A DNA stretch of 64,000 nucleotides from Comamonadaceae bacterium (GTDB lineage: Bacteria; Pseudomonadota; Gammaproteobacteria; Burkholderiales; Burkholderiaceae_C): positions 27,887-91,886 of the forward strand of contig CANEVH010000006.1 in the NCBI GenBank assembly GCA_947442105.1, read 5' to 3'. The position numbers and the translations under genes are program-made. Below the pieces are notes generated by a model, which worked only from the letters and a program-made list of their open reading frames with translations, searched no databases and was not told the origin of the DNA. Shown here one piece after another: positions 1 through 7,958 of this stretch (position 1 is the stretch's first letter; every line of letters starts with the position of its first letter).

Positions 1-714
<714 letters not shown>

Positions 715-730
715 GTTAAGGCATCACTTA

Positions 731-1687
731 ATGAAAAACGCCACCTTTCGCCAGTTGCGTGTGTTTAGCGAGGTGGCGCGCCACCTGAGCTTTGCGCGTG
801 CCGCCCAAACCCTGAGCCTGACGCCCCCGGCCATCACCATGCAAGTGCGCGAGCTGGAGAAGCACATCGGCATGCCGCTGTTTGACCGCAGCGGGCGCAG
901 CGTGGCGCTGACCACGGTGGGCGAGTACATGCTGGTCTACGCCCGCAAAATGCTCGCCACCCTGAAAGACGCCGAGGACGCCGCTGCGCGCTTGCAAAAG
1001 CTCGAAGTCGGCTTGCTCACCATCGGCATGGTCAGCACCGCCAAGTATTTTTTGCCGCACCTGCTGGCGCAGTTTCGCCAGGAGCACGAGGGCATAGACA
1101 TCAAACTGGTGGTGGGCAACCGCGAGCAGCTGGTCAAAATGCTGCGGGCCAATGAGGTCGACATCGCCATCATGGGCCGTCCGCCCACTGAGCTGGCCAC
1201 CCGCGCAGAACCCTTTGCCGCCCACCCGCATGTGTTTGTAGCACCCGTCAAGCACCCGCTCGCACTGGGTGAGACGCTGGCGCCTGGCGATTTGCAGGGC
1301 CAGCCCTTTATCCTGCGTGAGCCGGGTTCGGGCACGCGCGCAGCAATGGAGCGCTTTTTGGCCACCGCCCGGGTGGAGCCGCGCGTCACCATGGAAATGG
1401 CCAGCAATGAGACCATCAAGCAAGCGGTAATGGCCGGTATGGGACTGAGCTTTTTGTCGCTGCACACCCTGGGCCTGGAGCTGGACAACCGCTTGATTGC
1501 CGTGCTTGATGTGGCGGGCGCGCCGGTGGTGCGGGCCTGGAACGTGGTGCACATGCTGTCCAAGCTTTTGTCGCCAGCCGCCGAGGCCTTTCGCTACTTT
1601 TTGCTGGAGCATGGCGAAGACTATTTGGCGCAGCATTTTTCGCGGCATGTGCGCCTGGGCAGCGCTAGCGAGCCGCCCGCCAGCTAA
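731..1687 (+). CDS. cbbR: LysR-type transcriptional regulator of the Calvin cycle operon (CbbR)
   Basis: Of usual length for LysR regulators (318 aa). The N-terminal winged helix-turn-helix spans about residues 1-60 (RQLRVFSEVARHLSFARAAQ, then LTPPAITMQVRELE), followed by a linker helix and an effector-binding domain from about residue 90. CbbR senses metabolites such as NADPH or RuBP and activates the cbb operon. The divergent orientation to cbbL, sharing the AT-rich operator at 680-714, supports CbbR over other LysR members. It converges with the bchG-bchP transcription unit. A perfect 11-bp stem hairpin lies between the two. Confidence 0.93.
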   Translation: MKNATFRQLRVFSEVARHLSFARAAQTLSLTPPAITMQVRELEKHIGMPLFDRSGRSVALTTVGEYMLVYARKMLATLKDAEDAAARLQKLEVGLLTIGMVSTAKYFLPHLLAQFRQEHEGIDIKLVVGNREQLVKMLRANEVDIAIMGRPPTELATRAEPFAAHPHVFVAPVKHPLALGETLAPGDLQGQPFILREPGSGTRAAMERFLATARVEPRVTMEMASNETIKQAVMAGMGLSFLSLHTLGLELDNRLIAVLDVAGAPVVRAWNVVHMLSKLLSPAAEAFRYFLLEHGEDYLAQHFSRHVRLGSASEPPAS

Positions 1688-1720
1688 GACTGCCAGTACG
1701 GCACGGGGTTGGTTGGCGGC

Positions 1721-1770
1721 GCTCGCAGGCAGGGTGCACCGGCAATCTGGCCCGGCCTGTGCCTGCGAGC
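1721..1770. terminator. Hairpin between convergent cbbR and the bchP-linked small ORF
   Basis: Perfect 11-bp inverted repeat GCTCGCAGGCA (1721-1731) / TGCCTGCGAGC (1760-1770) with a 28-nt loop, lying between the two convergent stop codons (1687 and 1783). There is no T-run on either side, so it is not a classical intrinsic terminator. It may act as a bidirectional 3'-end stabiliser. Confidence 0.5.
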
Positions 1771-1782
1771 TCCCCCACCCCG

Positions 1783-2052
1783 TCAGCCTTTGCGGCGCAT
1801 GCGCAGCAGCAGGTCCGCGTAATGGGCAGCACCTGCCGCCAAGAGCCCCAGCGCCACCAAACCCCACAGCGACGTCAGCGCGCCGCGCAAGGCCACCATC
1901 AAAGCCAGACCGGCCAGGCCATTGAGCAAATAGTCGGCCGGTGCCAGGCCGCGCCCGGTGCGTTGGTGGAACACCCACAGCGCCAGCAATTCCAACGTCG
2001 TCAAGGCCATGACGCCGTCCACCAGCGCGCCGGAGGCGTACCAATGCTCCAA
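1783..2052 (-). CDS. Small integral membrane protein downstream of bchP, function unknown
   Basis: 89 aa, starting at ATG 2052, only 2 bp after the bchP stop, so probably cotranscribed with bchG-bchP. It has three hydrophobic stretches: GVMALTTLELLALWVF, LLNGLAGLALMVAL and LWGLVALGLLAAGAAHYADLL. The protein ends in a basic tail (RMRRKG), which suggests that end faces the cytoplasm. I do not recognise a family with a defined function. Tight coupling to the last two genes of bacteriochlorophyll synthesis suggests a role in pigment or phytol handling or in membrane assembly, but this is inference from position only. Confidence 0.7.
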   Translation of the reverse strand: MEHWYASGALVDGVMALTTLELLALWVFHQRTGRGLAPADYLLNGLAGLALMVALRGALTSLWGLVALGLLAAGAAHYADLLLRMRRKG

Positions 2053-2054
2053 GG

Positions 2055-3260
2055 TCAGACCTTCACCAGACCCAGCAAGTGCGCCATGTCCTTGAAGAAA
2101 ATGCGCACGTGGGCCATGGGTTTTTTGCGCACCAGTTCCTTGTTCATATAGGACTCAAAGGTGAGTTGCTGCACATCGCGGTCTTCGCAGATTTTGACAA
2201 AGCGCTCGCGCCGCTTTTCGCTGCTGTACCAAAACCACTGCATGATGCCCAGCACCGTGAACACGGTGCGGTGCTTCTGCATGAACTGTTTGCGGGCAAG
2301 CTTGAGATGGCGTGCGTCGCCAGTGCGCAGCGTTTCATGCGCGGCGTGGGCTGCGAGTTGCCCACCCACCATGGCGTAGTAAATGCCTTCGCCGGATGCG
2401 GGGGCCACCACGCCGGCGGCGTCACCGGCGAGCACCACGTCGCGCCCGTTGTCCCAGCACTTGAGCGGCTTCATGGGCAGGGGCGCGCCCTCGCGGCGCA
2501 GCACCTCGGCCCCGCCCAGCCCGGCGGACTGGCGCAATGCGCCCACGGCACTGCGCAAGGAAAACCCTTTATCGGCGCTGCCCGTGCCTATGCTCAAGGT
2601 GTCGCCATGGGGGAACACCCAGCCATAAAAGTCGGGCGACAGCTTTCCTTGGTAGTACACATCGCAACGGGTGCCGTCGTAGCCTGCGGGCTTGACCACG
2701 GGCGCCTTGACGATCTCGTGGTACGCGAACACGTATTCCGTGTCCTTGGCGCCTTCAATCGACTGGCGCGCCACCTGCGACTTGGCGCCATCGGCGCCGA
2801 TGATGGTGCGTGCGCGCACCTGCGCCGGTGTGCCCTCGCCCCGGTGGTGGTGCTCGCGCGCCTGGTAGTGCACCACGCTCACACCGTCGGGGTCGCGGCT
2901 CAGCCGCTCAAATATGCCAATGCGGCGCACCGCGCCGCTGGCGGCAGCCCGCTCGCGCAGCCATTCGTCAAAGTCCGCGCGGTCCACCATGCCAACAAAG
3001 CCGTTGTCGATAGGAATGTCTACGGCGTGGTTGCTGGGCGCAATCATGCGGGCGCTGCGCGCGCGCGCGACCAGCAGGTGGTCGGGGATGGCAAAGTCTT
3101 TGATCAGGCGCGGCGGAATGGCACCGCCGCAAGGCTTGATGCGCCCCGCCCGGTCCAGCAGCAGCACGCTGTGGCCCTTGCGCGCCATCTCGTGCGCGGC
3201 GGTGGCACCAGCAGGGCCGCCGCCGACCACTACCACGTCAAATGTTTCAATAGGTTTCAT
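2055..3260 (-). CDS. bchP: Geranylgeranyl reductase of bacteriochlorophyll synthesis (BchP)
   Basis: FAD/NAD(P)H-dependent reductase that saturates the geranylgeranyl tail of bacteriochlorophyll to phytyl. The N-terminus has the Rossmann dinucleotide motif VVVVGGGPAGATAAHEMARK, followed by LLLDRAGRIKPCGGAIPP, typical of the BchP/ChlP family. The late FAD motif VVLAGDAAGVVAPASGEGI is near residue 285. I chose ATG 3260 (401 aa) because GGAGC stands at a good distance upstream and the protein then begins directly before the FAD fold. An in-frame ATG at 3317 overlaps the bchG stop as ATGA but has no clear ribosome site and would add 19 unrelated residues. It is the second gene of the bchG-bchP unit. 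Confidence 0.95.
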   Translation of the reverse strand: MKPIETFDVVVVGGGPAGATAAHEMARKGHSVLLLDRAGRIKPCGGAIPPRLIKDFAIPDHLLVARARSARMIAPSNHAVDIPIDNGFVGMVDRADFDEWLRERAAASGAVRRIGIFERLSRDPDGVSVVHYQAREHHHRGEGTPAQVRARTIIGADGAKSQVARQSIEGAKDTEYVFAYHEIVKAPVVKPAGYDGTRCDVYYQGKLSPDFYGWVFPHGDTLSIGTGSADKGFSLRSAVGALRQSAGLGGAEVLRREGAPLPMKPLKCWDNGRDVVLAGDAAGVVAPASGEGIYYAMVGGQLAAHAAHETLRTGDARHLKLARKQFMQKHRTVFTVLGIMQWFWYSSEKRRERFVKICEDRDVQQLTFESYMNKELVRKKPMAHVRIFFKDMAHLLGLVKV

Positions 3261-3313
3261 TGCAGTAGCTCCGAAATGACGCTGGCTCGCAGCGCCGTGG
3301 TTGTGATGCAAGT

Positions 3314-4198
3314 TCATGGCGCCGTAGCCTGGCCACGCAATGCAAATGCGCTGACCATCATTCCCGCGACAAAAAACGGCACGCCAAATCCGCTGTACCA
3401 GTACGCGCGCTGGGTCACGCGTGCCAGAAAGTAGTCCATCATCAGCAGCTGAATGCCCAGCAGCAGCGCCACCGCCAGACCGTGGCCTGGTCGGCCCCAG
3501 GCGAACAGCAGCACGACCACCAGCAACTGGGGCAAGCCCATGATCCAGCAGGCCACACCTGCGGCCCTTTGTTCCCCGAGTTGCACCGGCAAGGAGCGCA
3601 CGCCCATGGCGCGGTCACCCTGGACCGACTTGAAGTCATTGAGCGTCATGATGCCGTGGGTGCCCACGCTGTACAGCAGGGCCAGCAGCAGCGAGCGGCT
3701 GCCCGGCATGGCGCCCCCGGCCATCACAGCAGCGCCCGTGGTCCAGGCGATACCCTCGTAGCTGATGCCGCAAGCCGCGTTGCCCCACCAGCCGTTTTCT
3801 TTCAGGCGCAGAGGCGGCGCGCTGTAGGCCCAGGCCAAGGCCAAGCCCAGCGCCGCTGCGGCAAAGCCCCACGGCCCCAACACCAAGGCCACCGCCAACG
3901 ACACGCCAGTCCAGACGACCGCGATCCCCAAGCCCCAGCGCCCAGGCATACGCCCAGAGGGTATGGGACGCTGCGGTTCGTTGATCGCATCCACGTGGCG
4001 GTCAAACCAGTCGTTCACCGCTTGGCTGGTGGCGCAGACAAAGGGACCGGCGAGCGCGATGCCAACGATTGCCAACAGCCATTTGCCGTCCATGGCCACA
4101 CCCGAGGCGACCACACCGCAGGCAAATGCCCACATGGGCGGAAACCAGGTGATGGGCTTAAACAGCTCGGTAATGGCAGAAAGTGCGGGGCGCGGCAT
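3314..4198 (-). CDS. bchG: Bacteriochlorophyll a synthase (geranylgeranyl transferase, UbiA family)
   Basis: Membrane prenyltransferase that esterifies bacteriochlorophyllide a with geranylgeranyl diphosphate. 294 aa with about eight or nine hydrophobic helices. The first Asp-rich substrate/Mg motif NDWFDRHVDAINEPQRPIPS (around residue 62) is diagnostic of chlorophyll synthases within UbiA, and the second loop has LNDFKSVQGDRAMGVRSLPV. The start ATG at 4198 has only a weak ribosome site (AAGG, far upstream). Two TGT-N12-ACA boxes lie within 50 bp upstream, so PpsR control of bchG-bchP is likely. The gene is followed by bchP in the same direction. Confidence 0.96.
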   Translation of the reverse strand: MPRPALSAITELFKPITWFPPMWAFACGVVASGVAMDGKWLLAIVGIALAGPFVCATSQAVNDWFDRHVDAINEPQRPIPSGRMPGRWGLGIAVVWTGVSLAVALVLGPWGFAAAALGLALAWAYSAPPLRLKENGWWGNAACGISYEGIAWTTGAAVMAGGAMPGSRSLLLALLYSVGTHGIMTLNDFKSVQGDRAMGVRSLPVQLGEQRAAGVACWIMGLPQLLVVVLLFAWGRPGHGLAVALLLGIQLLMMDYFLARVTQRAYWYSGFGVPFFVAGMMVSAFALRGQATAP

Positions 4199-4202
4199 GC
4201 GC

Positions 4203-4246
4203 TGTGTTTTAGCCTTGACACTTTAAAGTGTCAAGGCATATTTACA
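4203..4246 (-). promoter_or_regulatory. Two PpsR/CrtJ boxes (TGT-N12-ACA) 8 bp apart upstream of bchG
   Basis: Box 1 is 4203-4220 (TGT GTTTTAGCCTTG ACA) and box 2 is 4229-4246 (TGT CAAGGCATATTT ACA). Both match TGT-N12-ACA exactly and are separated by 8 bp, the tandem spacing described for CrtJ/PpsR targets such as bchC of Rhodobacter. They also form the perfect palindrome TTGACACTTTAAAGTGTCAA at 4215-4234. Box 1 begins 5 bp from the bchG ATG, so bound PpsR would cover the transcription start region. Confidence 0.85.
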
Positions 4247-4334
4247 CTTCTTATGGTATCCCCTAGTGCCGCCTTGCAAGGGCAGCTTAATCCGCCCAGT
4301 TTTTGCGCCTAGTTTTGACGCCTAGGTTTTGTGA

Positions 4335-5804
4335 CTAGTTTTCGGCGTCAGGCTCGGCGTTGGCGTCGCCCATGCCAAAGCGGCGCAGCTTGACGTACAG
4401 GCTTTGGCGCGACAGACCCAGCATTTCCGCTGCGGAGGCGCGGTTGTCCCCGGTCAGCTCCAAGGCCGCCTCGATGCACAGTTGCTCAATCAGGTCGGTG
4501 GTCTCTCGCACAATGTCTTTGAGCGGAACGCGGCCCACCAGTTCGGTCATCTGCCCGGTGGAGCGCGGCAGCTCTTTGGTCGGTTTGGCCTCGGCGTTCA
4601 AGCGCAAACCCACGTCGCGGATGGTAAAACCCAGGCACCGCTTTTCGCCGGTGTTAACCGCCACGGCCGAGATTTCCACATCGGTGGTAGATCCGTAGTC
4701 CCCGCGCATGCGGGTGGCAAACAAGCGCACCACATCGCGCTGGCGCAAATTCGAAATCAGCACACTCAGATCGACACCGGCCCGACCCAGCCAGCGCTCC
4801 AGCGATTCACCGCGCACCAAGTCTTCGTTGCTCACTTGGGCGAGTTGCAAGAAAGCCCGGTTGGCGGTGAGCACCTGCCCGGCCAGGTCGGTGACGACAA
4901 AGGCGTCTGGCGCGCTTTCCATCACATCGACCAGAATTTGCTTGGCGTTGCCCGTGCCCCGCGTGTCTTGCTGCGCCGCCTTGGGAACCAGGCGCAACAA
5001 AAAATGGGAAGACTGCTCTTGCCGAAACAGCGACACCGACACCACCATGTCTGCGCCGCTGGGGGCAAGCCGCACCTCTAGCGGGACCGAGCGGCCACTG
5101 GCGCGCAAACCAGAAAACACCTGGCTCAACTCGGTATAGCTGCGCTGCTCCAGGCTGTCGCGCAGGCTCCAAGCGCTTTTGGAAAGCGCCTCGCCAAACA
5201 AAGCGAGGGCTGCGGGGTTGCTGTCCTCCAGCTTTTCGCTCGCGGCGTCCAGAATCAGCAGGGCCTCGGAAGTGACCTGGAACAGCAGGCGATAGCGGGT
5301 TTCTATATGTTTGAGTTGCCAGTAATCGCGCTCCATCGAGCGTTGGGCAGAAATCAGCTTTTGCTGCAAGGCGGCTTGGGGCCGCAGATCACGCCCAAAA
5401 GCAATTGCATGGGCTTGCTGGCCGGGTGCAGCCGGAATCCGAATCAAGGAATAAGACAGAGGGAGTTCGCTCCCGTCCTGGGCAAACTGGTTGAGGTGGC
5501 GCCATCTGGAGCCCTTGCCCGTGCCCGCGTCCCGCAACATCGACGCCACTTTGTTGCGGCTCTCCGTCGTGACCGTCTGGCTCCACGGTTTGCCCAGCCA
5601 GTGCTGGTAGCCTTGGCCGACCATTTCGTCGCTGCCAAAAGCGGCGTCGCGGATCACACCGGCTTCGTCCATGACCAGCACCACGTCGGCAGCCGCCGTG
5701 ATCAGCGTTGCCGCAACGTCCACGTCCAAGTTCGACAAAAAGCGCGCAGGGTGTTCAAAACGTCCTGTGGGCGGCGGGGGCGACGTTTGAATAACTTGGT
5801 TCAT
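4335..5804 (-). CDS. ppsR: Photosynthesis gene regulator PpsR/CrtJ (PAS-PAS-HTH)
   Basis: Redox/light-responsive regulator of bch, crt and puc genes. 489 aa with an N-terminal PAS-like region (about 25-135), a coiled linker (about 138-170), two further PAS domains (about 170-275 and 295-395), and a C-terminal Fis-type helix-turn-helix ending AAEMLGLSRQSLYVKLRRFG. Only two cysteines are present, by my count Cys390 at the end of the last PAS domain and Cys443 in the helix-turn-helix region (LCIEAALEL). The inter-PAS cysteine used for the intramolecular disulfide in Rhodobacter CrtJ/PpsR seems to be missing. It lies 37 bp downstream of ppaA and is probably cotranscribed with it. Related betaproteobacterial PpsR can both repress and activate. 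Confidence 0.95.
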   Translation of the reverse strand: MNQVIQTSPPPPTGRFEHPARFLSNLDVDVAATLITAAADVVLVMDEAGVIRDAAFGSDEMVGQGYQHWLGKPWSQTVTTESRNKVASMLRDAGTGKGSRWRHLNQFAQDGSELPLSYSLIRIPAAPGQQAHAIAFGRDLRPQAALQQKLISAQRSMERDYWQLKHIETRYRLLFQVTSEALLILDAASEKLEDSNPAALALFGEALSKSAWSLRDSLEQRSYTELSQVFSGLRASGRSVPLEVRLAPSGADMVVSVSLFRQEQSSHFLLRLVPKAAQQDTRGTGNAKQILVDVMESAPDAFVVTDLAGQVLTANRAFLQLAQVSNEDLVRGESLERWLGRAGVDLSVLISNLRQRDVVRLFATRMRGDYGSTTDVEISAVAVNTGEKRCLGFTIRDVGLRLNAEAKPTKELPRSTGQMTELVGRVPLKDIVRETTDLIEQLCIEAALELTGDNRASAAEMLGLSRQSLYVKLRRFGMGDANAEPDAEN

Positions 5805-5841
5805 GGGTAGTCCGAAAGTGGAAATCGAGTGGGCCGGGCGG

Positions 5842-6768
5842 CTAATGCGCCGTAAGACCGGTGGACAAATGCATTCGCGCCCGTCCTGGCGCCAAACTTC
5901 CGTCGTTGACCATCAGGTCTGCGCCGACTTTGTCAAAAAGTTCTGGGTTGCACGCAAAAAGCGGACCACCAACCATTATGCATACGCCGGCGTGCTGCGA
6001 GGCCCTGCGCACCGCACGAATGCAATCGGTCAATGTCTGCAACTGCAATTCCGTGGCGAGGGAAAAACCCACCACATCGTACTTTTCACGCTTAACCAGG
6101 GTGACCGGGTCGTCATGCAGGTCGTAGGGCCCGCCGGTGACGGCCCAGCCGTCGCGCTGAAAAAACTCTGCCACCATGGCCAGGCCGAAGGTGTGCTGCT
6201 CGCCGGGGGTGGGCACCAGCAAAATGCGCAAGCCGTTGCTGACCGGGTTTTTGTACTTTTCAAACTGCGCGCTGAGTTCATGCAGCATTTTTTGCAAACG
6301 CCCCAAACCGATGGTCACGTCGGTGAAATCGCACAGGTCGTCTTCCCACAATGCCCCCAGGTAGCGCGCAGCCGGGGCCAACAGGTCCAGGTAAATGGAC
6401 TCAATGGGCGCGCCTTTGACGCGCATGAATTCAATCGTCTCCAGCGCCTGGGCCTCGCTGCGGGTCAGAATGTGGTTGGCAAATTGGGCAACCTCTTCGG
6501 GCGTTACAGCGATGGCGCCGTAGTTTGCGGGCAGCACGCACTCCTCGGGAGCGCGGTGCGCGAGCATGAGGCGAGGAATGATTTCATGCTGAATGGCTTT
6601 GGCCAGCACGGCCACCGCATGATCGTCCTGGGAAAAAGCATCGAATGCCGGGCGCTGCTTGGCGTAGCGTGCTTGCTGCCCGCTGCCCGGTGCGGACCAA
6701 TTCTCTGCGCCGGGGGACTCAGCGAAGCTTCCATCTGACACCAAAGTGATGCGGCTACTCGAACCCAT
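5842..6768 (-). CDS. ppaA: Cobalamin-binding antirepressor of PpsR (PpaA/AerR family)
   Basis: 308-aa regulator with an unstructured N-terminal tail of about 45 residues, a helical cobalamin-cap region (about 50-170, including ALWEDDLCDFTDVTIGLGR with Trp141), and a C-terminal B12-binding Rossmann-like domain. The motif GEQHTFGL places His192 where AerR and CarH-type proteins have the cobalamin-coordinating histidine. Family members bind hydroxocobalamin in the light and antagonise PpsR/CrtJ. Start ATG 6768 is preceded by a strong GAGGAG. It is upstream of ppsR in the same direction, so antirepressor and repressor are probably made together. Confidence 0.93.
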   Translation of the reverse strand: MGSSSRITLVSDGSFAESPGAENWSAPGSGQQARYAKQRPAFDAFSQDDHAVAVLAKAIQHEIIPRLMLAHRAPEECVLPANYGAIAVTPEEVAQFANHILTRSEAQALETIEFMRVKGAPIESIYLDLLAPAARYLGALWEDDLCDFTDVTIGLGRLQKMLHELSAQFEKYKNPVSNGLRILLVPTPGEQHTFGLAMVAEFFQRDGWAVTGGPYDLHDDPVTLVKREKYDVVGFSLATELQLQTLTDCIRAVRRASQHAGVCIMVGGPLFACNPELFDKVGADLMVNDGSLAPGRARMHLSTGLTAH

Positions 6769-6983
6769 TTTCTTGTCTCCTCGTTAGGGGATTTCGCCAC
6801 TGGCGAACGCGCCTCGGTTCATGCCGAAGCTTTCGTTTGAAGTCACCGCACCGGCAATTTTTCGCATTTTTAGCAACAAAAAATGGCCGACGCTGGCCGG
6901 TTTGGGGTTCGTTTTACGCCGGTCCTCCACTTAAATCAAAGCATTTCTTATTTCCGATGATTTTAGTCGGATTAAATCAAAAG

Positions 6984-7040
6984 TGTCCATAAATATTTAC
7001 GTAACAACAAGTTGACATTTCTCTAAAGCCGGGATAAATT
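6984..7040 (+). promoter_or_regulatory. bchF promoter with imperfect PpsR boxes
   Basis: A sigma-70-type promoter is visible: -35 TTGACA (7012-7017), a 17-bp spacer and -10 TAAATT (7035-7040), only 7 bp before the bchF ATG. Two one-mismatch PpsR boxes overlap it: TGT-N12-ACg at 6984-7001 and cGT-N12-ACA at 7000-7017. The start codon would then sit at or next to the transcription start, so the message may be leaderless or nearly so. The rest of 6769-6983 holds only the ppaA ribosome site and AT-rich spacer. Confidence 0.5.
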
Positions 7041-7047
7041 GGGTTTC

Positions 7048-7620
7048 ATGGCCCATCCATCCCATACCTTTTCGCAGCCTGACGCAGCCGTCGCCAAAGC
7101 GCGCCGCCCGCTGTACACGCCCGAAGAGCGCATCCGGCGCGACACGTCGGTTTGGACCTTTGTCCAAGGTGTGTTGGCGCCCATTCAGTTCTTTATCTTC
7201 TTGGGCAGTCTGGGCTTGGTGCTGCGCTTTTTGCTCACCGGCAACGGGCTTGAGATTGCCAACCACTCGGTGGTGGTGAAAACGCTGGCGCTCTACACCA
7301 TCATGGTCACCGGCTGCATTTGGGAAAAAGCCGTGTACGGGCGCTACCTGTTTGCCCCCGCTTTCTATTGGGAAGACGTGTTTAGCATGCTGGTGCTGGC
7401 CCTGCACAGCACGTATTTGTGGGCCATGTACACCGGAGCGCTTTCCGGCGTTGAACTCATGTATTTGGCATTGGCGGCGTACAGCACCTATGTCATTAAC
7501 GCGGGACAGTTCTTGCTCAAGCTGCGTGCTGCGCGCCTGGACCACGAGGCTTCTCTGCGCGCTGGCGCAAAAACCGCAGATACCGCTGCGGCAGACCACA
7601 AGCTGGGGATAGCCGCATGA
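7048..7620 (+). CDS. bchF: 3-vinyl (bacterio)chlorophyllide hydratase (BchF)
   Basis: Hydrates the 3-vinyl group to 3-hydroxyethyl on the path to bacteriochlorophyll a. 190 aa from ATG 7048; an in-frame TTG at 7039 is possible but unneeded. Family hallmarks are RRPLYTPEERIRRD near the N-terminus, the first helix VQGVLAPIQFFIFLGSLGLV, and CIWEKAVYGRYLFAPAFYWE followed by EDVFSMLVLALHSTYLW. Four membrane segments are likely. Its stop (TGA 7618-7620) overlaps an ATG, the arrangement that normally couples bchF to bchN, but here no bchN follows. Confidence 0.95.
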   Translation: MAHPSHTFSQPDAAVAKARRPLYTPEERIRRDTSVWTFVQGVLAPIQFFIFLGSLGLVLRFLLTGNGLEIANHSVVVKTLALYTIMVTGCIWEKAVYGRYLFAPAFYWEDVFSMLVLALHSTYLWAMYTGALSGVELMYLALAAYSTYVINAGQFLLKLRAARLDHEASLRAGAKTADTAAADHKLGIAA

Positions 7621-7958
7621 ACCACTCCCTACTGCGCGCGCAGCCGGGAACTCGCACGCGCACCAAAGGTGGTTTGAACGCCTGTGGGCGAATAAAACGC
7701 CTGGCACAAGCTGCGCTCGCTTGGCACGGCATGCGGTTTGGCCTTGCAACAACACAAGTCCGTACTAGTGAAAACACTGAGGCGAAAAGATCACAGGCAC
7801 AAACCCTAGGTTTGGATGCAGATACCGCTGCAGCGCAACACCCCACACGCCTGCACGAGGCGCGATATACAAACCGTCGGCCCGTTGGCTGGCACGTGCA
7901 CCGAGCGATATGCCGTCCACTGCGGCCTGGCTCCAACCCAGGTGGAGACCGCCAATGA
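7617..7958 (+). CDS. 113-codon ORF filling the bchF-bchH gap, doubtful gene
   Basis: This stretch of 334 bp without a recognised gene sits where bchN and bchB usually lie. One open frame spans it exactly. Its ATG overlaps the bchF stop (ATGA at 7617-7620) and its TGA overlaps the bchH start (ATGA at 7955-7958). The translated protein is basic, has no hydrophobic helix, and resembles neither BchN nor BchB nor any family I know. A 14-bp word (GCAGATACCGCTGC) occurs both here near 7818 and in the 3' end of bchF near 7575. It may be a deletion scar that stayed open, or a small coupled gene. No promoter or PpsR box was seen inside. Confidence 0.35.
   Translation: MNHSLLRAQPGTRTRTKGGLNACGRIKRLAQAALAWHGMRFGLATTQVRTSENTEAKRSQAQTLGLDADTAAAQHPTRLHEARYTNRRPVGWHVHRAICRPLRPGSNPGGDRQ

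Noticed and set aside
728..2044. Long open frame antisense to cbbR
   Set aside because: GC-rich shadow frame with no family resemblance, while the plus-strand frame is a clear LysR protein.
2079..3434. 451-codon open frame antisense to bchP
   Set aside because: His/Arg/Gly-rich composition typical of a reverse-complement shadow; bchP is unambiguous.
7517..7936. Minus-strand 139-codon ORF over the bchF-bchH gap as a gene
   Set aside because: Cys/Arg-rich, no ribosome site, overlaps the 3' end of bchF, and no recognisable domain.
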